A stretch of DNA of 64,000 nt from positions 1 to 64,000 of the forward strand of contig CAKUGH010000001.1 of NCBI GenBank assembly GCA_934654605.1, in the 5' to 3' direction. The notes below the pieces were generated by a model, which did not search any database, had not been told where the DNA came from, and worked only from the letters and a program-made list of their open reading frames with translations. The stretch is from an uncultured Collinsella sp. (GTDB lineage: Bacteria > Actinomycetota > Coriobacteriia > Coriobacteriales > Coriobacteriaceae). Each line of letters starts with the position of its first letter. Position 1 is the stretch's first letter. The position numbers and the translations under genes are program-made. Shown piece after piece: positions 52,017 to 62,169 of the stretch.

Positions 52017-53417
52017 ATGGATAAGATCAAGCTCGGCTTTGTGCCCACGCGCCGCAGCATCTTTAGCGCGCCGGACGCAATCAAGTATCGCGGCCTGACG
52101 GCTGATCGCCTGCGCGAGATTGGCGTCGACATTGTGGATATCGACGACATCAACGACGAGGGCTTGCTGTTCGACGACAGCCATATCGCGCCTATCGTCG
52201 AGAAGTTCCGCGCCGAGGGCGTCGACGGCATCATGCTCTGCCACGCCAACTTTGGTACCGAGTACGTCTGCGCCCGCCTTGCCCGCGAGCTCGGTCTGCC
52301 CGTGCTGCTGTGGGGCCCGCGCGACGAGCGCCCCGAGCCCGATGGTACCCGCCTGCGCGACAGCCAGTGCGGCCTGTTCGCCACCGGCAAGGTCCTGCGC
52401 CGCTTCCAGGTTCCCTTCACCTACATGACCAACTGCCGCCTGACCGATCCCGAGTTCGAGCGCGGCGTCTGGGACTTTTTGGCCGTGTGCAACGTGGTCA
52501 AGACCTTCAAGCACACCCGTATTCTGCAGATGGCCACCCGTCCGTTCGACTTCTGGTCGACCATGTGCAACGAGGGCGAGCTGCTCGAGAAGTTCAACAT
52601 CCAGCTTTCGCCCATCCCCATGACCGAGCTTGTCCAGGCCGTGCGCGACGCCCAGGCCGACGAGCAGGCCATGGCAGCCATGCTCGCCCACATTAGCGAC
52701 AGCTTTGAGATCTGCATCCCCGAGGACAAGGTCCCCGCGGTCGCTGGACTCGCCATCGCCATGAAGCGCCTGGTCGAGAAGTACGGCTGCAACGCCGGCG
52801 CCATCCAGTGCTGGAACGCCCTGCAGGACGAGCTGGGCATTATGCCCTGCGCCGCCAACGCCATCCTCAACGAGATGGGCATCCCCGTCGTCTGCGAGAC
52901 CGACATCCACGGCGCCATCACCGCGCTCATGGTCGAGGCGGCCGACCTGGGCCGTCACCGCGGCATGTTCGCCGACTGGACCGTCCGTCACCCCGACAAC
53001 GAGAACGGCGAGCTGCTGCAGCACTGCGGCCCCTGGCCCTGCAGCTGCGCGGCGGTCAAGCCCAAGCTCACCTACCCGCTGGCCTTCGATCACCCCGGCG
53101 CGCTGACGGCCGAGGCCAAGCACGGCGACCTCACCCTTGCCCGCTTTGACGGCGACAACGGCGAGTACTCGCTGCTGCTGGGCAACGCCCGCGGCATCGA
53201 CGGCCCGGCCGGTATGGGCACCTACCTGTGGGTCGAGGTCGAGAACCTCAAGCGCCTCGAGGCCAAGATCGTCGAGGGCCCCTACATCCACCACTGCGTG
53301 GCCATCCATGCCAACGTGGTGCCGGTGCTCTACGAGGCATGCAAGTACATCGGCATTGCCCCCGACCTGTACGACCCCATCGAAGAAGACGTCAAAGCCT
53401 ACCTGCGAGGAGAGTAG
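52017..53417 (+). CDS. L-fucose/L-arabinose isomerase-fold sugar isomerase
   Basis: This 466-residue protein resembles COG2407-type isomerases: an N-terminal Rossmann-like part (KLGFVPTRR, GIMLCHANFGTE, LLWGPRDERPE), a central region with GAIQCWNAL and a VCETDIHGAITALM segment that provides the glutamate/aspartate metal ligand, and a C-terminal HHCVAIHANV with the metal-binding histidine. It would convert an aldose to a ketose. AGGGGAGGACGTAC precedes the start. It is the first gene of an operon with split transketolase and kinase genes. The substrate cannot be read from the sequence. Confidence 0.85.
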   Translation: MDKIKLGFVPTRRSIFSAPDAIKYRGLTADRLREIGVDIVDIDDINDEGLLFDDSHIAPIVEKFRAEGVDGIMLCHANFGTEYVCARLARELGLPVLLWGPRDERPEPDGTRLRDSQCGLFATGKVLRRFQVPFTYMTNCRLTDPEFERGVWDFLAVCNVVKTFKHTRILQMATRPFDFWSTMCNEGELLEKFNIQLSPIPMTELVQAVRDAQADEQAMAAMLAHISDSFEICIPEDKVPAVAGLAIAMKRLVEKYGCNAGAIQCWNALQDELGIMPCAANAILNEMGIPVVCETDIHGAITALMVEAADLGRHRGMFADWTVRHPDNENGELLQHCGPWPCSCAAVKPKLTYPLAFDHPGALTAEAKHGDLTLARFDGDNGEYSLLLGNARGIDGPAGMGTYLWVEVENLKRLEAKIVEGPYIHHCVAIHANVVPVLYEACKYIGIAPDLYDPIEEDVKAYLRGE

Positions 53418-53419
53418 AA

Positions 53420-54256
53420 ATGGCAACTATCGAAGAGCTTGAGTCCCTGCGCTGGGACCTCCGCCGCGATTGCGTCGACATCATCATGGCTGGTGCCGGC
53501 GGCCACATCGGCGGCGACATGTCGGTCATCGATGCGCTCATGACCCTCTACGCCAACCACCTCAACATTACGCCCGAGACCGTCGACGATCCCAACCGCG
53601 ATCGCTTCGTCCTCTCTAAGGGCCACGCCATGGAGGCCTACTACGCGGTGCTCTGCCACGAGGGCTACCTGGACCTCGACGACGTCAAGGCCCGTTTCTC
53701 CAAGTTCGGCAGCCCCTATATCGGCCATCCCAACAACAAGCTCAAGGGCATCGAGATGAACTCGGGTTCGCTCGGTCACGGCCTGCCCGTGGCGGTGGGA
53801 ATGGCGCTCGCCGGCAAGATGGACGGCCGCGACTACCGCGTCTACACCATCATGGGCGACGGCGAGCTTGCCGAGGGCTCGGTCTGGGAGGGCGCCATGA
53901 GCGGCGGCAACTACCAGCTCGATAACCTGTGCGCGCTCGTGGACCGCAACCGCCTGCAGATCAGCGGCAGCACCGAGGACGTCATGAAGCAGGACTCGCA
54001 GGAGGAGCGCTGGGCCGCCTTCGGTTGGAACGTGCTGTCCATTCCGGGCAACGACGTCCAGGCCATCGACGCCGCGCTGACGCTTGCGGCCGAGACCAAG
54101 GGTAAGCCCACGGTCATCATCCTCAACACGGTGAAGGGCTATGGCTCGCCCATCATGGAGGACAAGGCCGGCTGGCATCACCATCTGCCCAACGACGAGG
54201 AATATGCCCAGATCATCGCCGATTTCGCTGCCCACAAGGAGGCCATCAATGGCTAA
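53420..54256 (+). CDS. Transketolase N-terminal subunit (split transketolase)
   Basis: This 278-residue protein is the thiamine diphosphate-binding half: GGHIGGDMS, SKGHAMEAYYAVL, GSLGHGLPVAVGMAL, the GDGELAEGSVWEGAM motif (GDG-x(n)-N type) and LVDRNRLQISG. It forms a heterodimer or heterotetramer with the protein encoded next. GAGGAGAG precedes the start, and the stop overlaps the next gene by 8 bases. In some bacteria a split transketolase of this kind handles apulose-4-phosphate. Confidence 0.93.
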   Translation: MATIEELESLRWDLRRDCVDIIMAGAGGHIGGDMSVIDALMTLYANHLNITPETVDDPNRDRFVLSKGHAMEAYYAVLCHEGYLDLDDVKARFSKFGSPYIGHPNNKLKGIEMNSGSLGHGLPVAVGMALAGKMDGRDYRVYTIMGDGELAEGSVWEGAMSGGNYQLDNLCALVDRNRLQISGSTEDVMKQDSQEERWAAFGWNVLSIPGNDVQAIDAALTLAAETKGKPTVIILNTVKGYGSPIMEDKAGWHHHLPNDEEYAQIIADFAAHKEAING

Positions 54257-55190
54257 CAAGATCGCCAACCGCAAGGTTATCTGCGACACGCTGCTCGAGG
54301 CCGCCGCAACCGACAAGGACATCGTCGTCCTGTGCTCCGACTCCCGTGGCTCCGCGTCGCTCACGCCGTTCTTCGATCAGTATCCCCAGCAGTCCGTTGA
54401 GGTCGGCATTGCCGAGCAGGACCTGGTGAGCATCGCCGCCGGCATGGCTTCGTGCGGCAAGAAGGCCTGGGCCGCCTCGCCGGCGTCCTTTGTGACCACG
54501 CGTTCGTATGAGCAGTGCAAGGTCGACGTTTCGTACTCCAACACCAACGTCAAGCTCATCGGCATCTCGGGCGGCGTGTCCTACGGCGCCCTGGGTATGA
54601 GCCACCACTCCGCGCAGGATATCGCTGCCATGAGCGCGATCCCCAACATGCGCGTGTATCTGCCGAGCGACCGCTTCCAGACCGCCGAGCTCGTGCGCGC
54701 GCTGGTCGCCGACAATAAGCCGGCCTACATCCGCGTGGGTCGCAACCCGGTCGAGGACGTGTACACCGAGGACGAGTGCCCGTTCCAGATGGACCGCGCC
54801 ACCTGGGTGCGCCGTGGCACCGATGTGACGATCGTCGCCACCGGCGAGATGGTCCGCCACGCCGTGGACGCCGCCGACCTGCTGGCCGAGCAGGGCATCT
54901 CGGCAACGGTGCTCGACATGTACTGCGTCAAGCCGCTCGACGCCGAGGCCGTGATCGAGGCCGCCGGTGCCACGCGTGCTGTCGTGACCGTCGAGGAGCA
55001 CAGCCCCTTCGGTGGCCTGGGTTCCATGGTCGCGCAGGTCGTGGGCGAGCATTGCCCGCGTCCGGTCAAGTGCCTGAGCCTGCCCGACGCGCCGGTCATC
55101 ACCGGCACGAGCCCCGAGGTCTTCGCGCATTACGGGCTGACGGGTGCCGGAATCGCGCAGACCGTCGCCGAGTTCCTTCCCGCAGAGTAA
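54249..55190 (+). CDS. Transketolase C-terminal subunit (split transketolase)
   Basis: This 313-residue protein carries the pyrimidine-binding domain (VEVGIAEQDLVSIAAGMA with the catalytic glutamate) and the C-terminal domain (VTVEEHSPFGGLGSMVAQ). GISGGVSYGALGMSHHSAQD fits the DXS/transketolase C-subunit group. It starts inside the end of the N-subunit gene. After it a 35-base hairpin lies before the kinase gene. Confidence 0.92.
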   Translation: MANKIANRKVICDTLLEAAATDKDIVVLCSDSRGSASLTPFFDQYPQQSVEVGIAEQDLVSIAAGMASCGKKAWAASPASFVTTRSYEQCKVDVSYSNTNVKLIGISGGVSYGALGMSHHSAQDIAAMSAIPNMRVYLPSDRFQTAELVRALVADNKPAYIRVGRNPVEDVYTEDECPFQMDRATWVRRGTDVTIVATGEMVRHAVDAADLLAEQGISATVLDMYCVKPLDAEAVIEAAGATRAVVTVEEHSPFGGLGSMVAQVVGEHCPRPVKCLSLPDAPVITGTSPEVFAHYGLTGAGIAQTVAEFLPAE

Positions 55191-55193
55191 TTG

Positions 55194-55228
55194 GAATGTG
55201 ACAAAGGGACAGTCCCTTTGTCACATTC
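55194..55228. repeat. Perfect hairpin repeat inside operon (GGGACAG loop)
   Basis: GAATGTGACAAAGGGA and its exact complement form a 16-bp stem around CAG. It lies between the transketolase and kinase genes, only 19 bases before the kinase start, and may lower kinase expression or stabilise the upstream message. The GGGACAG motif links it to other repeats in the window. Confidence 0.8.
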
Positions 55229-55246
55229 GTTTTGAAAGGGGTGGCC

Positions 55247-56737
55247 ATGGGCCGCTACATCATCGGAATCGATCAGTCTACGCAGGGCACTAAGGCGCTG
55301 CTGGTGGACGAGGGCGGCCATCTGATTCACCGTGCCGACCGCTCGCATCGCCAGATTGTCAACGAGGCCGGTTGGGTGAGCCATGATCCGGCCGAGATCG
55401 CGGCCAACGTGCTGGCCGTGGCGCGTGCCGTGGTGGAGGAGACGGGTGTCGATCCGGCAGACGTCGCCGGCATCGGCATCTCCAACCAGCGCGAGACCAC
55501 CGTTGCCTGGAACCGTGCGACGGGCGAGCCGCTGTGCGACGCCGTGGTGTGGCAGTGCGCCCGCGCTCGCGAGCTGTGCGACGAGCTTGCCGCACGCGAG
55601 GGCGTGGCCGAGCTGGTGCGCGACACGACGGGCCTGGTGCTCTCGCCCTACTATCCGGCGGGCAAGATGGCCTGGATTCTCGCAAACGTGCCGGCGGCAG
55701 CCGAGGCTGCTGCGGCGGGCGAGCTGTGCCTGGGCACGATTGACGCCTGGGTGGTCTGGACGCTCACGGGCGGCGCCGAGTTCCGCTGCGACTGGTCCAA
55801 CGCCAGCCGCACGCAGCTGTTCGACCTGTGCCGTGGCTGCTGGAGCGAGCCGGTGTGCCAGGCCTTTGGCATCGATGCTGCCTGCCTGCCGCAGGTGACC
55901 GATTCCGACGGCCTGTTCGGCACAACGGACCTAGGCGGCTTTTTGCCGGAACCCGTGCCCGTGCACGGCGTGCTCGGCGATAGCCACGCCGCCCTGTTTG
56001 CGCAGGGCTGCCACAGCCGTGGCATGGCCAAGGCGACCTATGGCACCGGCAGCTCGGTCATGATGAACGTCGGCGACGAGTTTGTCGCCAGCTCGCATGG
56101 GCTTTCGAGCTCGCTCGCGTGGCGCATGGACGGCGTGACCGAGTACGTGCTCGAGGGCAACGTGAGCTATGCCGGCGCCGTCAAGACGTGGCTGCGCGAC
56201 GATCTGGAGCTCATCAACAACCCCGAAGAGGTCACCGACCTGTGCTATGCCGCCAACCCGGCGAGCCGCGTCTACTTTGTGCCGGCGTTTACCGGTCTGG
56301 GCGCGCCGCACTGGGCGAGCGATGCCGAGGGCTGCGTCTTTGGCATGACGCGCACCACGGGCCGCGCGGAGTTCGTAAAGGCCGCCGACGAGTCGATCGC
56401 CTATCAGATTTTTGACGTCATCGATGCGATGGTCGAGGATTCGGGCGCGGCGCTGGCCGAACTTCGTGTTGACGGCGGCCCCACGCGTGACGCGTACCTG
56501 ATGCAGTTTGAGAGCGACTTGGTTGGCTCGCCCATCCGCATTGCGAGCAACGACGAGATGAGCGGTCTGGGCGCGGCCTGGGCCTGCGGCATTGCGCTGG
56601 GCATGTACACGCGCGATGTCGTCGACGTCTACGGTGCCCGCGGCATCGTGGAGCCGTCGATGCCTGCCGACGTACGCGCAGAGAAGATCGCCGGCTGGCG
56701 CCACGCGGTCAAATCGACGATCGCCTACACGGCCTAA
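55247..56737 (+). CDS. FGGY-family carbohydrate kinase, glycerol-kinase-like
   Basis: This 496-residue protein follows the glycerol kinase pattern: GIDQSTQGTKALLVDE at the start, NQRETTVAWNR, GTIDAWVVWTLTG with SNASRTQLFDL, GDSHAALFAQGC, VPAFTGLGAPHW and LRVDGGPTRDAYLMQFESD. The first motif is more like that of xylulokinases. In this operon the substrate is probably the ketose produced by the isomerase and the product the phosphate used by the transketolase. GAAAGGGG precedes ATG 55247. Confidence 0.9.
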   Translation: MGRYIIGIDQSTQGTKALLVDEGGHLIHRADRSHRQIVNEAGWVSHDPAEIAANVLAVARAVVEETGVDPADVAGIGISNQRETTVAWNRATGEPLCDAVVWQCARARELCDELAAREGVAELVRDTTGLVLSPYYPAGKMAWILANVPAAAEAAAAGELCLGTIDAWVVWTLTGGAEFRCDWSNASRTQLFDLCRGCWSEPVCQAFGIDAACLPQVTDSDGLFGTTDLGGFLPEPVPVHGVLGDSHAALFAQGCHSRGMAKATYGTGSSVMMNVGDEFVASSHGLSSSLAWRMDGVTEYVLEGNVSYAGAVKTWLRDDLELINNPEEVTDLCYAANPASRVYFVPAFTGLGAPHWASDAEGCVFGMTRTTGRAEFVKAADESIAYQIFDVIDAMVEDSGAALAELRVDGGPTRDAYLMQFESDLVGSPIRIASNDEMSGLGAAWACGIALGMYTRDVVDVYGARGIVEPSMPADVRAEKIAGWRHAVKSTIAYTA

Positions 56738-56739
56738 AA

Positions 56740-56868
56740 TGATTTTTCTGGGACGGGGATTAAAAACTCATTGGTCTCCGTCCTGGGCAGCTCATTTGGG
56801 ACGGGGCTTTTTTGACTGGTATGATTGGTGCAACCATTCCAACCAGCTAAAAGAGCCCCGTCCCAAAT
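56740..56868. terminator. Hairpin terminator/repeat region between kinase and luxS
   Basis: GGGACGGGG units occur at 56750 and 56798. ATTTGGGACGGGGCT at 56794 is followed by a T-run, and its complement lies at 56849-56868, so a 76-base hairpin (56794-56868) forms, with further pairing GACTGGT/ACCAGCT. The right arm continues as the inverted copy of the repeat at 50544-50563. The hairpin ends only 21 bases before luxS, so its transcript must begin within or just beyond the structure. Confidence 0.7.
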
Positions 56869-56889
56869 TGACTACCGAGAGGATCTGCC

Positions 56890-57378
56890 ATGGAGCGCAT
56901 TGCGAGCTTTTCTGTCGATCATCTGCTGCTTGAGCCCGGCGTGTACGTGAGCCGCATCGACCGCGACCCGGCGACCGGCGCCACCGTCACCACCTTTGAC
57001 CTGCGCCTGACCACGCCCAACAAGGAGCCGGTCATGAACACGGCCGAGTGCCACACCATCGAGCACCTGGGCGCGACGTTTCTGCGCAATCATGTCGAGT
57101 GGTCGAGCCGTATCGTCTACTTTGGCCCCATGGGCTGCCGCACGGGCTTTTACCTGGTCGTGTTTGGCGAGGTGACGAGCGAGGAGATTTTGCCGCTCGT
57201 CCGCGAGTTGTTTGAATTCGTCGCCGGCTTTGAGGGCGATGTTCCCGGTGCCGCTCCCGAGGAGTGCGGCAACTATCTGGATCAGAACCTGCCGATGGCC
57301 AACTGGCTCGCGCGCCGCTATCTCGACCGCGACTTGGCCGATATCGACGAGAAGCACCTGCACTACCAGCAGGCATAG
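56890..57378 (+). CDS. luxS: S-ribosylhomocysteine lyase (LuxS)
   Basis: This 162-residue enzyme has the metal ligands H55 and H59 in HTIEH and C126 in EECGNY, and the family segments FDLRLTTPNKEPVMNTAECH and FGPMGCRTGFYL. It cleaves S-ribosylhomocysteine to homocysteine and DPD, the AI-2 precursor. It is a single gene ended by the terminator at 57409-57441. Confidence 0.97.
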   Translation: MERIASFSVDHLLLEPGVYVSRIDRDPATGATVTTFDLRLTTPNKEPVMNTAECHTIEHLGATFLRNHVEWSSRIVYFGPMGCRTGFYLVVFGEVTSEEILPLVRELFEFVAGFEGDVPGAAPEECGNYLDQNLPMANWLARRYLDRDLADIDEKHLHYQQA

Positions 57379-57408
57379 GGCTGCTCGTAGGATCAACGAT
57401 TGCAATGG

Positions 57409-57441
57409 AAGCGCCTCCGCACTTTGCGAGGGTGCTTTTTT
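57409..57441 (+). terminator. Intrinsic terminator after luxS
   Basis: AAGCGCCTCCGC and GCGAGGGTGCTT pair with a few G-T or mismatched positions and are followed by TTTTTT. Confidence 0.75.
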
Positions 57442-57512
57442 GCCGAGCGTTCAAAATCGCTCGTGTTTGTTCTAGAATGTTTGTATAGTCACAATTATGA
57501 ACAGGAGTGAAC

Positions 57513-58157
57513 ATGCATATCTACTCTGTCAACGATTCCGAGTTCAAACTCTACGGCCGCGTGTGGGACGACGTGCCCTCCAGCCTGACCGCCCCGCTTG
57601 TCGAGGCGCTCTCCGCCACGCCCATTCCCGAGGGCAGCAAGTACGTGGCCACCGCGCCCGAGCTCGAGCAAGTCGAAGGTGCCGACATACTTGGGCTGCT
57701 CATGTACGGCGGCCGTCCCTTCCAGCTGGGCTGGTGTAACGGCCACAACACGCAGCTCAACTGCCTGGAGTATCACCGCGCCAGCGAGTTTAACCTGGGT
57801 GCCCGCGACTTTATCCTGCTGCTTGCCAAGCGTGAGCAGATCGTCGACGGCAAGCTCGACACCGCGCAGGTCAAGGCCTTCCGCGCGCCCGCCGGCACGC
57901 TCGTCGAGGTCTACGCCACGACGCTGCACTACACGCCGTGCATGGTCGACGATGGCGGCTTCCAGGTGATGGTAGCGCTGCCCGCTGGCACCAACGGCCC
58001 CCGTCCCGAGGCCGCAGCCGACATGCCCGCGGCCGGCGACAGCTACTGCTACTGGAAGGCCGACAAGTGGGTTCTCTGCCACGCCGACAGCCCCAAGGCA
58101 GCCGAGGGCGGCTACGTGGGCCTCATCGGCAAGAACCTCGACATCACCGTGGACTAG
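57513..58157 (+). CDS. DUF4867 family protein
   Basis: This 214-residue protein matches the DUF4867 pattern as I know it: HIYSVNDSEFKLYGRV, GRPFQLGWCNGHNTQLNCLEYH, GARDFILLL, APAGTLVEVYATTLHYTPC and VGLIGKNLDI. It looks like a cupin-type fold with possible metal ligands H and E in NCLEYH. Members usually sit with sugar-metabolism genes. CAGGAG at 57502-57507 sets ATG 57513; a promoter TTGTTT/TATAGT-like pair lies just upstream. Confidence 0.85.
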   Translation: MHIYSVNDSEFKLYGRVWDDVPSSLTAPLVEALSATPIPEGSKYVATAPELEQVEGADILGLLMYGGRPFQLGWCNGHNTQLNCLEYHRASEFNLGARDFILLLAKREQIVDGKLDTAQVKAFRAPAGTLVEVYATTLHYTPCMVDDGGFQVMVALPAGTNGPRPEAAADMPAAGDSYCYWKADKWVLCHADSPKAAEGGYVGLIGKNLDITVD

Positions 58158-58170
58158 CGCTTCGTCCAAA

Positions 58171-58479
58171 ACCACCACAAAGGGGACAGGCACCTTTGTG
58201 GTGGTTTTCCTATACAGAACACCTGCACGACTCCTTTCTTTTCTTTCCTATTTTTTCCTTTTTTTCCTATTGAGGCGCGGTTCGATTTCCGTTTGTCTCG
58301 TTCTGTAACATCTAGCAGGCAAAATCGTCTCTATCTGTTACAGAACGAGACAAACTGCAGGGGCTGCCCGAAAATCTCGATCTGTAAAAGTAAGTCCGGT
58401 TTTGACGGCCTAGCTGTTACAGATCGAGACAAACCGACCAAAACCACCACAAAGGTGCCTGTCCCCTTCGTGGTGGTTT
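58171..58479. repeat. REP-like cluster with accaccacaaagg hairpins and GTCTCGTTCTGTAACA palindromes
   Basis: The hairpin at about 58168-58209 (ACCACCACAAAGGGGACAGG...) returns inverted at about 58438-58479. Between them lie a perfect 20-bp inverted repeat (58291-58310 and 58336-58355; GTTTGTCTCGTTCTGTAACA) and a second, shorter pair (58375-58387 and 58417-58429). A 40-base pyrimidine tract (58231-58270) precedes them. No gene is seen from 58158 to 58629. Confidence 0.8.
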
Positions 58480-58626
58480 GGCCGGCGGGTATCAGAAAGT
58501 GTCAGGCTCGGGCGGCTGCTGGGCGCCTGCGTGCGAAAAGAAGTGTCGACCTGCGCTGCCGTCGTTGAGCGGCGTCCCGTTTGCGGGGATACTGAAACCA
58601 CGACAAGCAGCGTGTGAAAGGATTGA

Positions 58627-60060
<1,434 letters not shown>

Positions 60061-60092
60061 GCTTCTCCAGCTACCACAGCCTCCTAACCAAG

Positions 60093-60127
60093 GCGCCCGG
60101 CGAGCAATTCACGCTCGCTGGGCGCTT
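60093..60127 (+). terminator. Intrinsic terminator after GH1 gene
   Basis: GCGCCCGGCGAGC and GCTCGCTGGGCGC pair (one G-T) around a 6-base loop and end in TTTGTT. Confidence 0.88.
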
Positions 60128-60131
60128 TGTT

Positions 60132-60183
60132 AAAAGAAGTGAAAGAAAGCAAAAGAAGTTAAAGCTTGCAAAAGAAGTGAAAG
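60132..60183. repeat. Three 14-bp direct repeats with 19-bp period upstream of 7TM gene
   Basis: AAAAGAAGTGAAAG (60132), AAAAGAAGTTAAAG (60151) and AAAAGAAGTGAAAG (60170) start exactly 19 bases apart. They lie about 100 bp before the membrane-sensor operon and may be activator sites. Confidence 0.7.
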
Positions 60184-60283
60184 GGAATAGGACTCAATAT
60201 CGACAAGAGACGTTCTGCCGTCCACGGATTTTGGGACATGTGGCCCGTTTTTTGAGCCTACCTGTCGGTACACTAAAAGCACT

Positions 60284-62167
60284 ATGGGTACCCGTGAGCG
60301 ACATATCGGCCACACGGCCGCCCGATCCGCGCCGGCGGCGGATCCCAGGGGTGGCAGGCTCTTCGCCATGCCGCGATTCCTCGTTGGCATAACGCACCTG
60401 GTGTACCGTCGCCGCGCCTTCGTCATTGCCGGCGTCATAACCGCACTATTTCTTCTGCTTTTGGCGGTCTTGCCGGCGTTATTCGCCTCTGATCCCAAGC
60501 TCTCCAGCATCGTGCCTGCCTATAGCGAGGTGTCCAAAGAAGTCGTGGACGGGCTTATCCATTCGAGCTCGATTCCGTTGCTTGTCGCTGCGATCACCTT
60601 TTCAATCTGGGGCGTGCTGGTCTACCTGCGCTGTTTGGATTACGTTTTGCGCCGGCGCCTCGTTGCCGTTGCCACCATCTGCGCCCTGTGGATGATCGAG
60701 GTCATCCTCAAGTACAAGTCGTTTACGCCGTTCTATGCCACCATACTGTGGTACCTGTACTACGTGCCCATGACGCTCATTCCACTGCTCTATCAGCTGT
60801 GCGGCCTGCGTCTTGCGGGGGTGGAGCAGCATCGCACGGGCCGCCGCTACCGCAGCATCCTGTGGATTGTGGCCATCCTACTTATCGGTTTTGTGCTCAC
60901 CAACGATTTTCACCGGCAGGTATTCCACTTTGACCGCGCAAGCGACACCTGGAGCAACGACTACACGTACGGCTGGGGCTATTTCGCTGTCTTGGTGTGG
61001 ACGGCCTTCAACTTTGTCGCCTTCTTCATTTTGGTAGGTCGGTCCTCGTCCTATCGTATCCAGCGCTTTTCGGGCACGGCGGCACTCGTGCTGCTGGGCG
61101 GCGCGTTCTTTGCCATCTCATACGCCCTACGCGTGCCTTGGGCGTGGAAACTCAACTTTTCGCTCGTCTACTGCGTGCTGTGCGTGGTGACGCTCGAGAT
61201 TTGCCTCGATTGCGGCGTTATCCCGTCGTATCACGATATCGCCGGCATCTTCGACACGCTGCCGCTCGATCTTAAAGTGCTGACGCGCGACCTGCGGGAA
61301 GTCTATGCCACGCCGGTGTCAAAGCCAATGCCGGAGGGTGTGCGCGAGGAGCTGCGGGCCCAGGAGCATGGGCATGCCCACGCCTTTGCCGTGGCGCCCG
61401 ATCCCGATGTGATGTATCGCGCCTTTCCGCTGTTGGGCGGATCGGCCCTGCTTGCCCAGGACGTGTCGGAACTCAATGAGCTCAACCGTGAGCTGGCGCA
61501 TCGTCGCATGGAATTGCAACGCCAAAATGAACTGCTCACGGCCGACTACGACCTTAAGACGCATCTGGCAGACCAAGAGGCCGAGACCCTGCTGGTCCAA
61601 GACGTTGACCAGGCGCTTGCCCGCGCACTCGACGAGATGTACGACCTGCTGAGCTCGCTGCCGCCGTTGACCGACGAGACGTCTTCGCACAAGCGCTACC
61701 GCATGCTGCAGTGCGCCAAGATGCTCGTTGCCTATTGCAAACGCAAGGGGTCGCTCACCTTGGCGCAGCACGGAGAGAGCGGCTTTGACCGCGACCGGAT
61801 CCAGCTGATCGCCAATGAGCTGGCAAGTGACCTGCGCACTATCGATATCGACTGCGCCTCGATCATCGCCATACGACGCCCGATGCACGCCAGCGCGGTG
61901 AGCGCGCTGTACGACTGCGTGTACGATTTTGCGTTCTTCGCCTACACCACCGACCATCCGGCGCTCATGTATCACCTGAGCGATCATGACCGGTGCAGTG
62001 TCGAGCTGCGTGCCACGCTCTTTTCCGATGACGAGGAAGACTTGTCGCAGACGCCGGCCGCCCACGAACTCGAAAGCGCGCTGCAGGGGCGCAACGTGGC
62101 GTATCGTCTTGAGGGCGAACCCGGCCAGCTACGCATGATTGTCTTGATGCCGCGGGCGGGTGAGTGA
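60284..62167 (+). CDS. 7TM membrane sensor protein without recognisable kinase domain
   Basis: This 627-residue protein has a basic N-terminus, a first helix near 48-70 and six more helices to about 325. It has the LYYVPMTLIPLLYQLCGLRL and LTNDFHRQVFHF features known from the N-terminal 7TM region of some histidine kinases. After a coiled coil at about 400-430, the C-terminal 200 residues show no H-box and no N/G-box, so phosphotransfer is unlikely; the domain may be degenerate. It overlaps the following kinase gene by a few bases. The start could instead be ATG 60368, where a hydrophobic domain soon begins; neither start has a strong ribosome site. Confidence 0.75.
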   Translation: MGTRERHIGHTAARSAPAADPRGGRLFAMPRFLVGITHLVYRRRAFVIAGVITALFLLLLAVLPALFASDPKLSSIVPAYSEVSKEVVDGLIHSSSIPLLVAAITFSIWGVLVYLRCLDYVLRRRLVAVATICALWMIEVILKYKSFTPFYATILWYLYYVPMTLIPLLYQLCGLRLAGVEQHRTGRRYRSILWIVAILLIGFVLTNDFHRQVFHFDRASDTWSNDYTYGWGYFAVLVWTAFNFVAFFILVGRSSSYRIQRFSGTAALVLLGGAFFAISYALRVPWAWKLNFSLVYCVLCVVTLEICLDCGVIPSYHDIAGIFDTLPLDLKVLTRDLREVYATPVSKPMPEGVREELRAQEHGHAHAFAVAPDPDVMYRAFPLLGGSALLAQDVSELNELNRELAHRRMELQRQNELLTADYDLKTHLADQEAETLLVQDVDQALARALDEMYDLLSSLPPLTDETSSHKRYRMLQCAKMLVAYCKRKGSLTLAQHGESGFDRDRIQLIANELASDLRTIDIDCASIIAIRRPMHASAVSALYDCVYDFAFFAYTTDHPALMYHLSDHDRCSVELRATLFSDDEEDLSQTPAAHELESALQGRNVAYRLEGEPGQLRMIVLMPRAGE

Positions 62168-62169
62168 CG

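Noticed and set aside
58231-58270. Pyrimidine tract as a coding or mobile feature
   Set aside because: Simple low-complexity sequence within a repeat cluster; no further signal supports a specific role.
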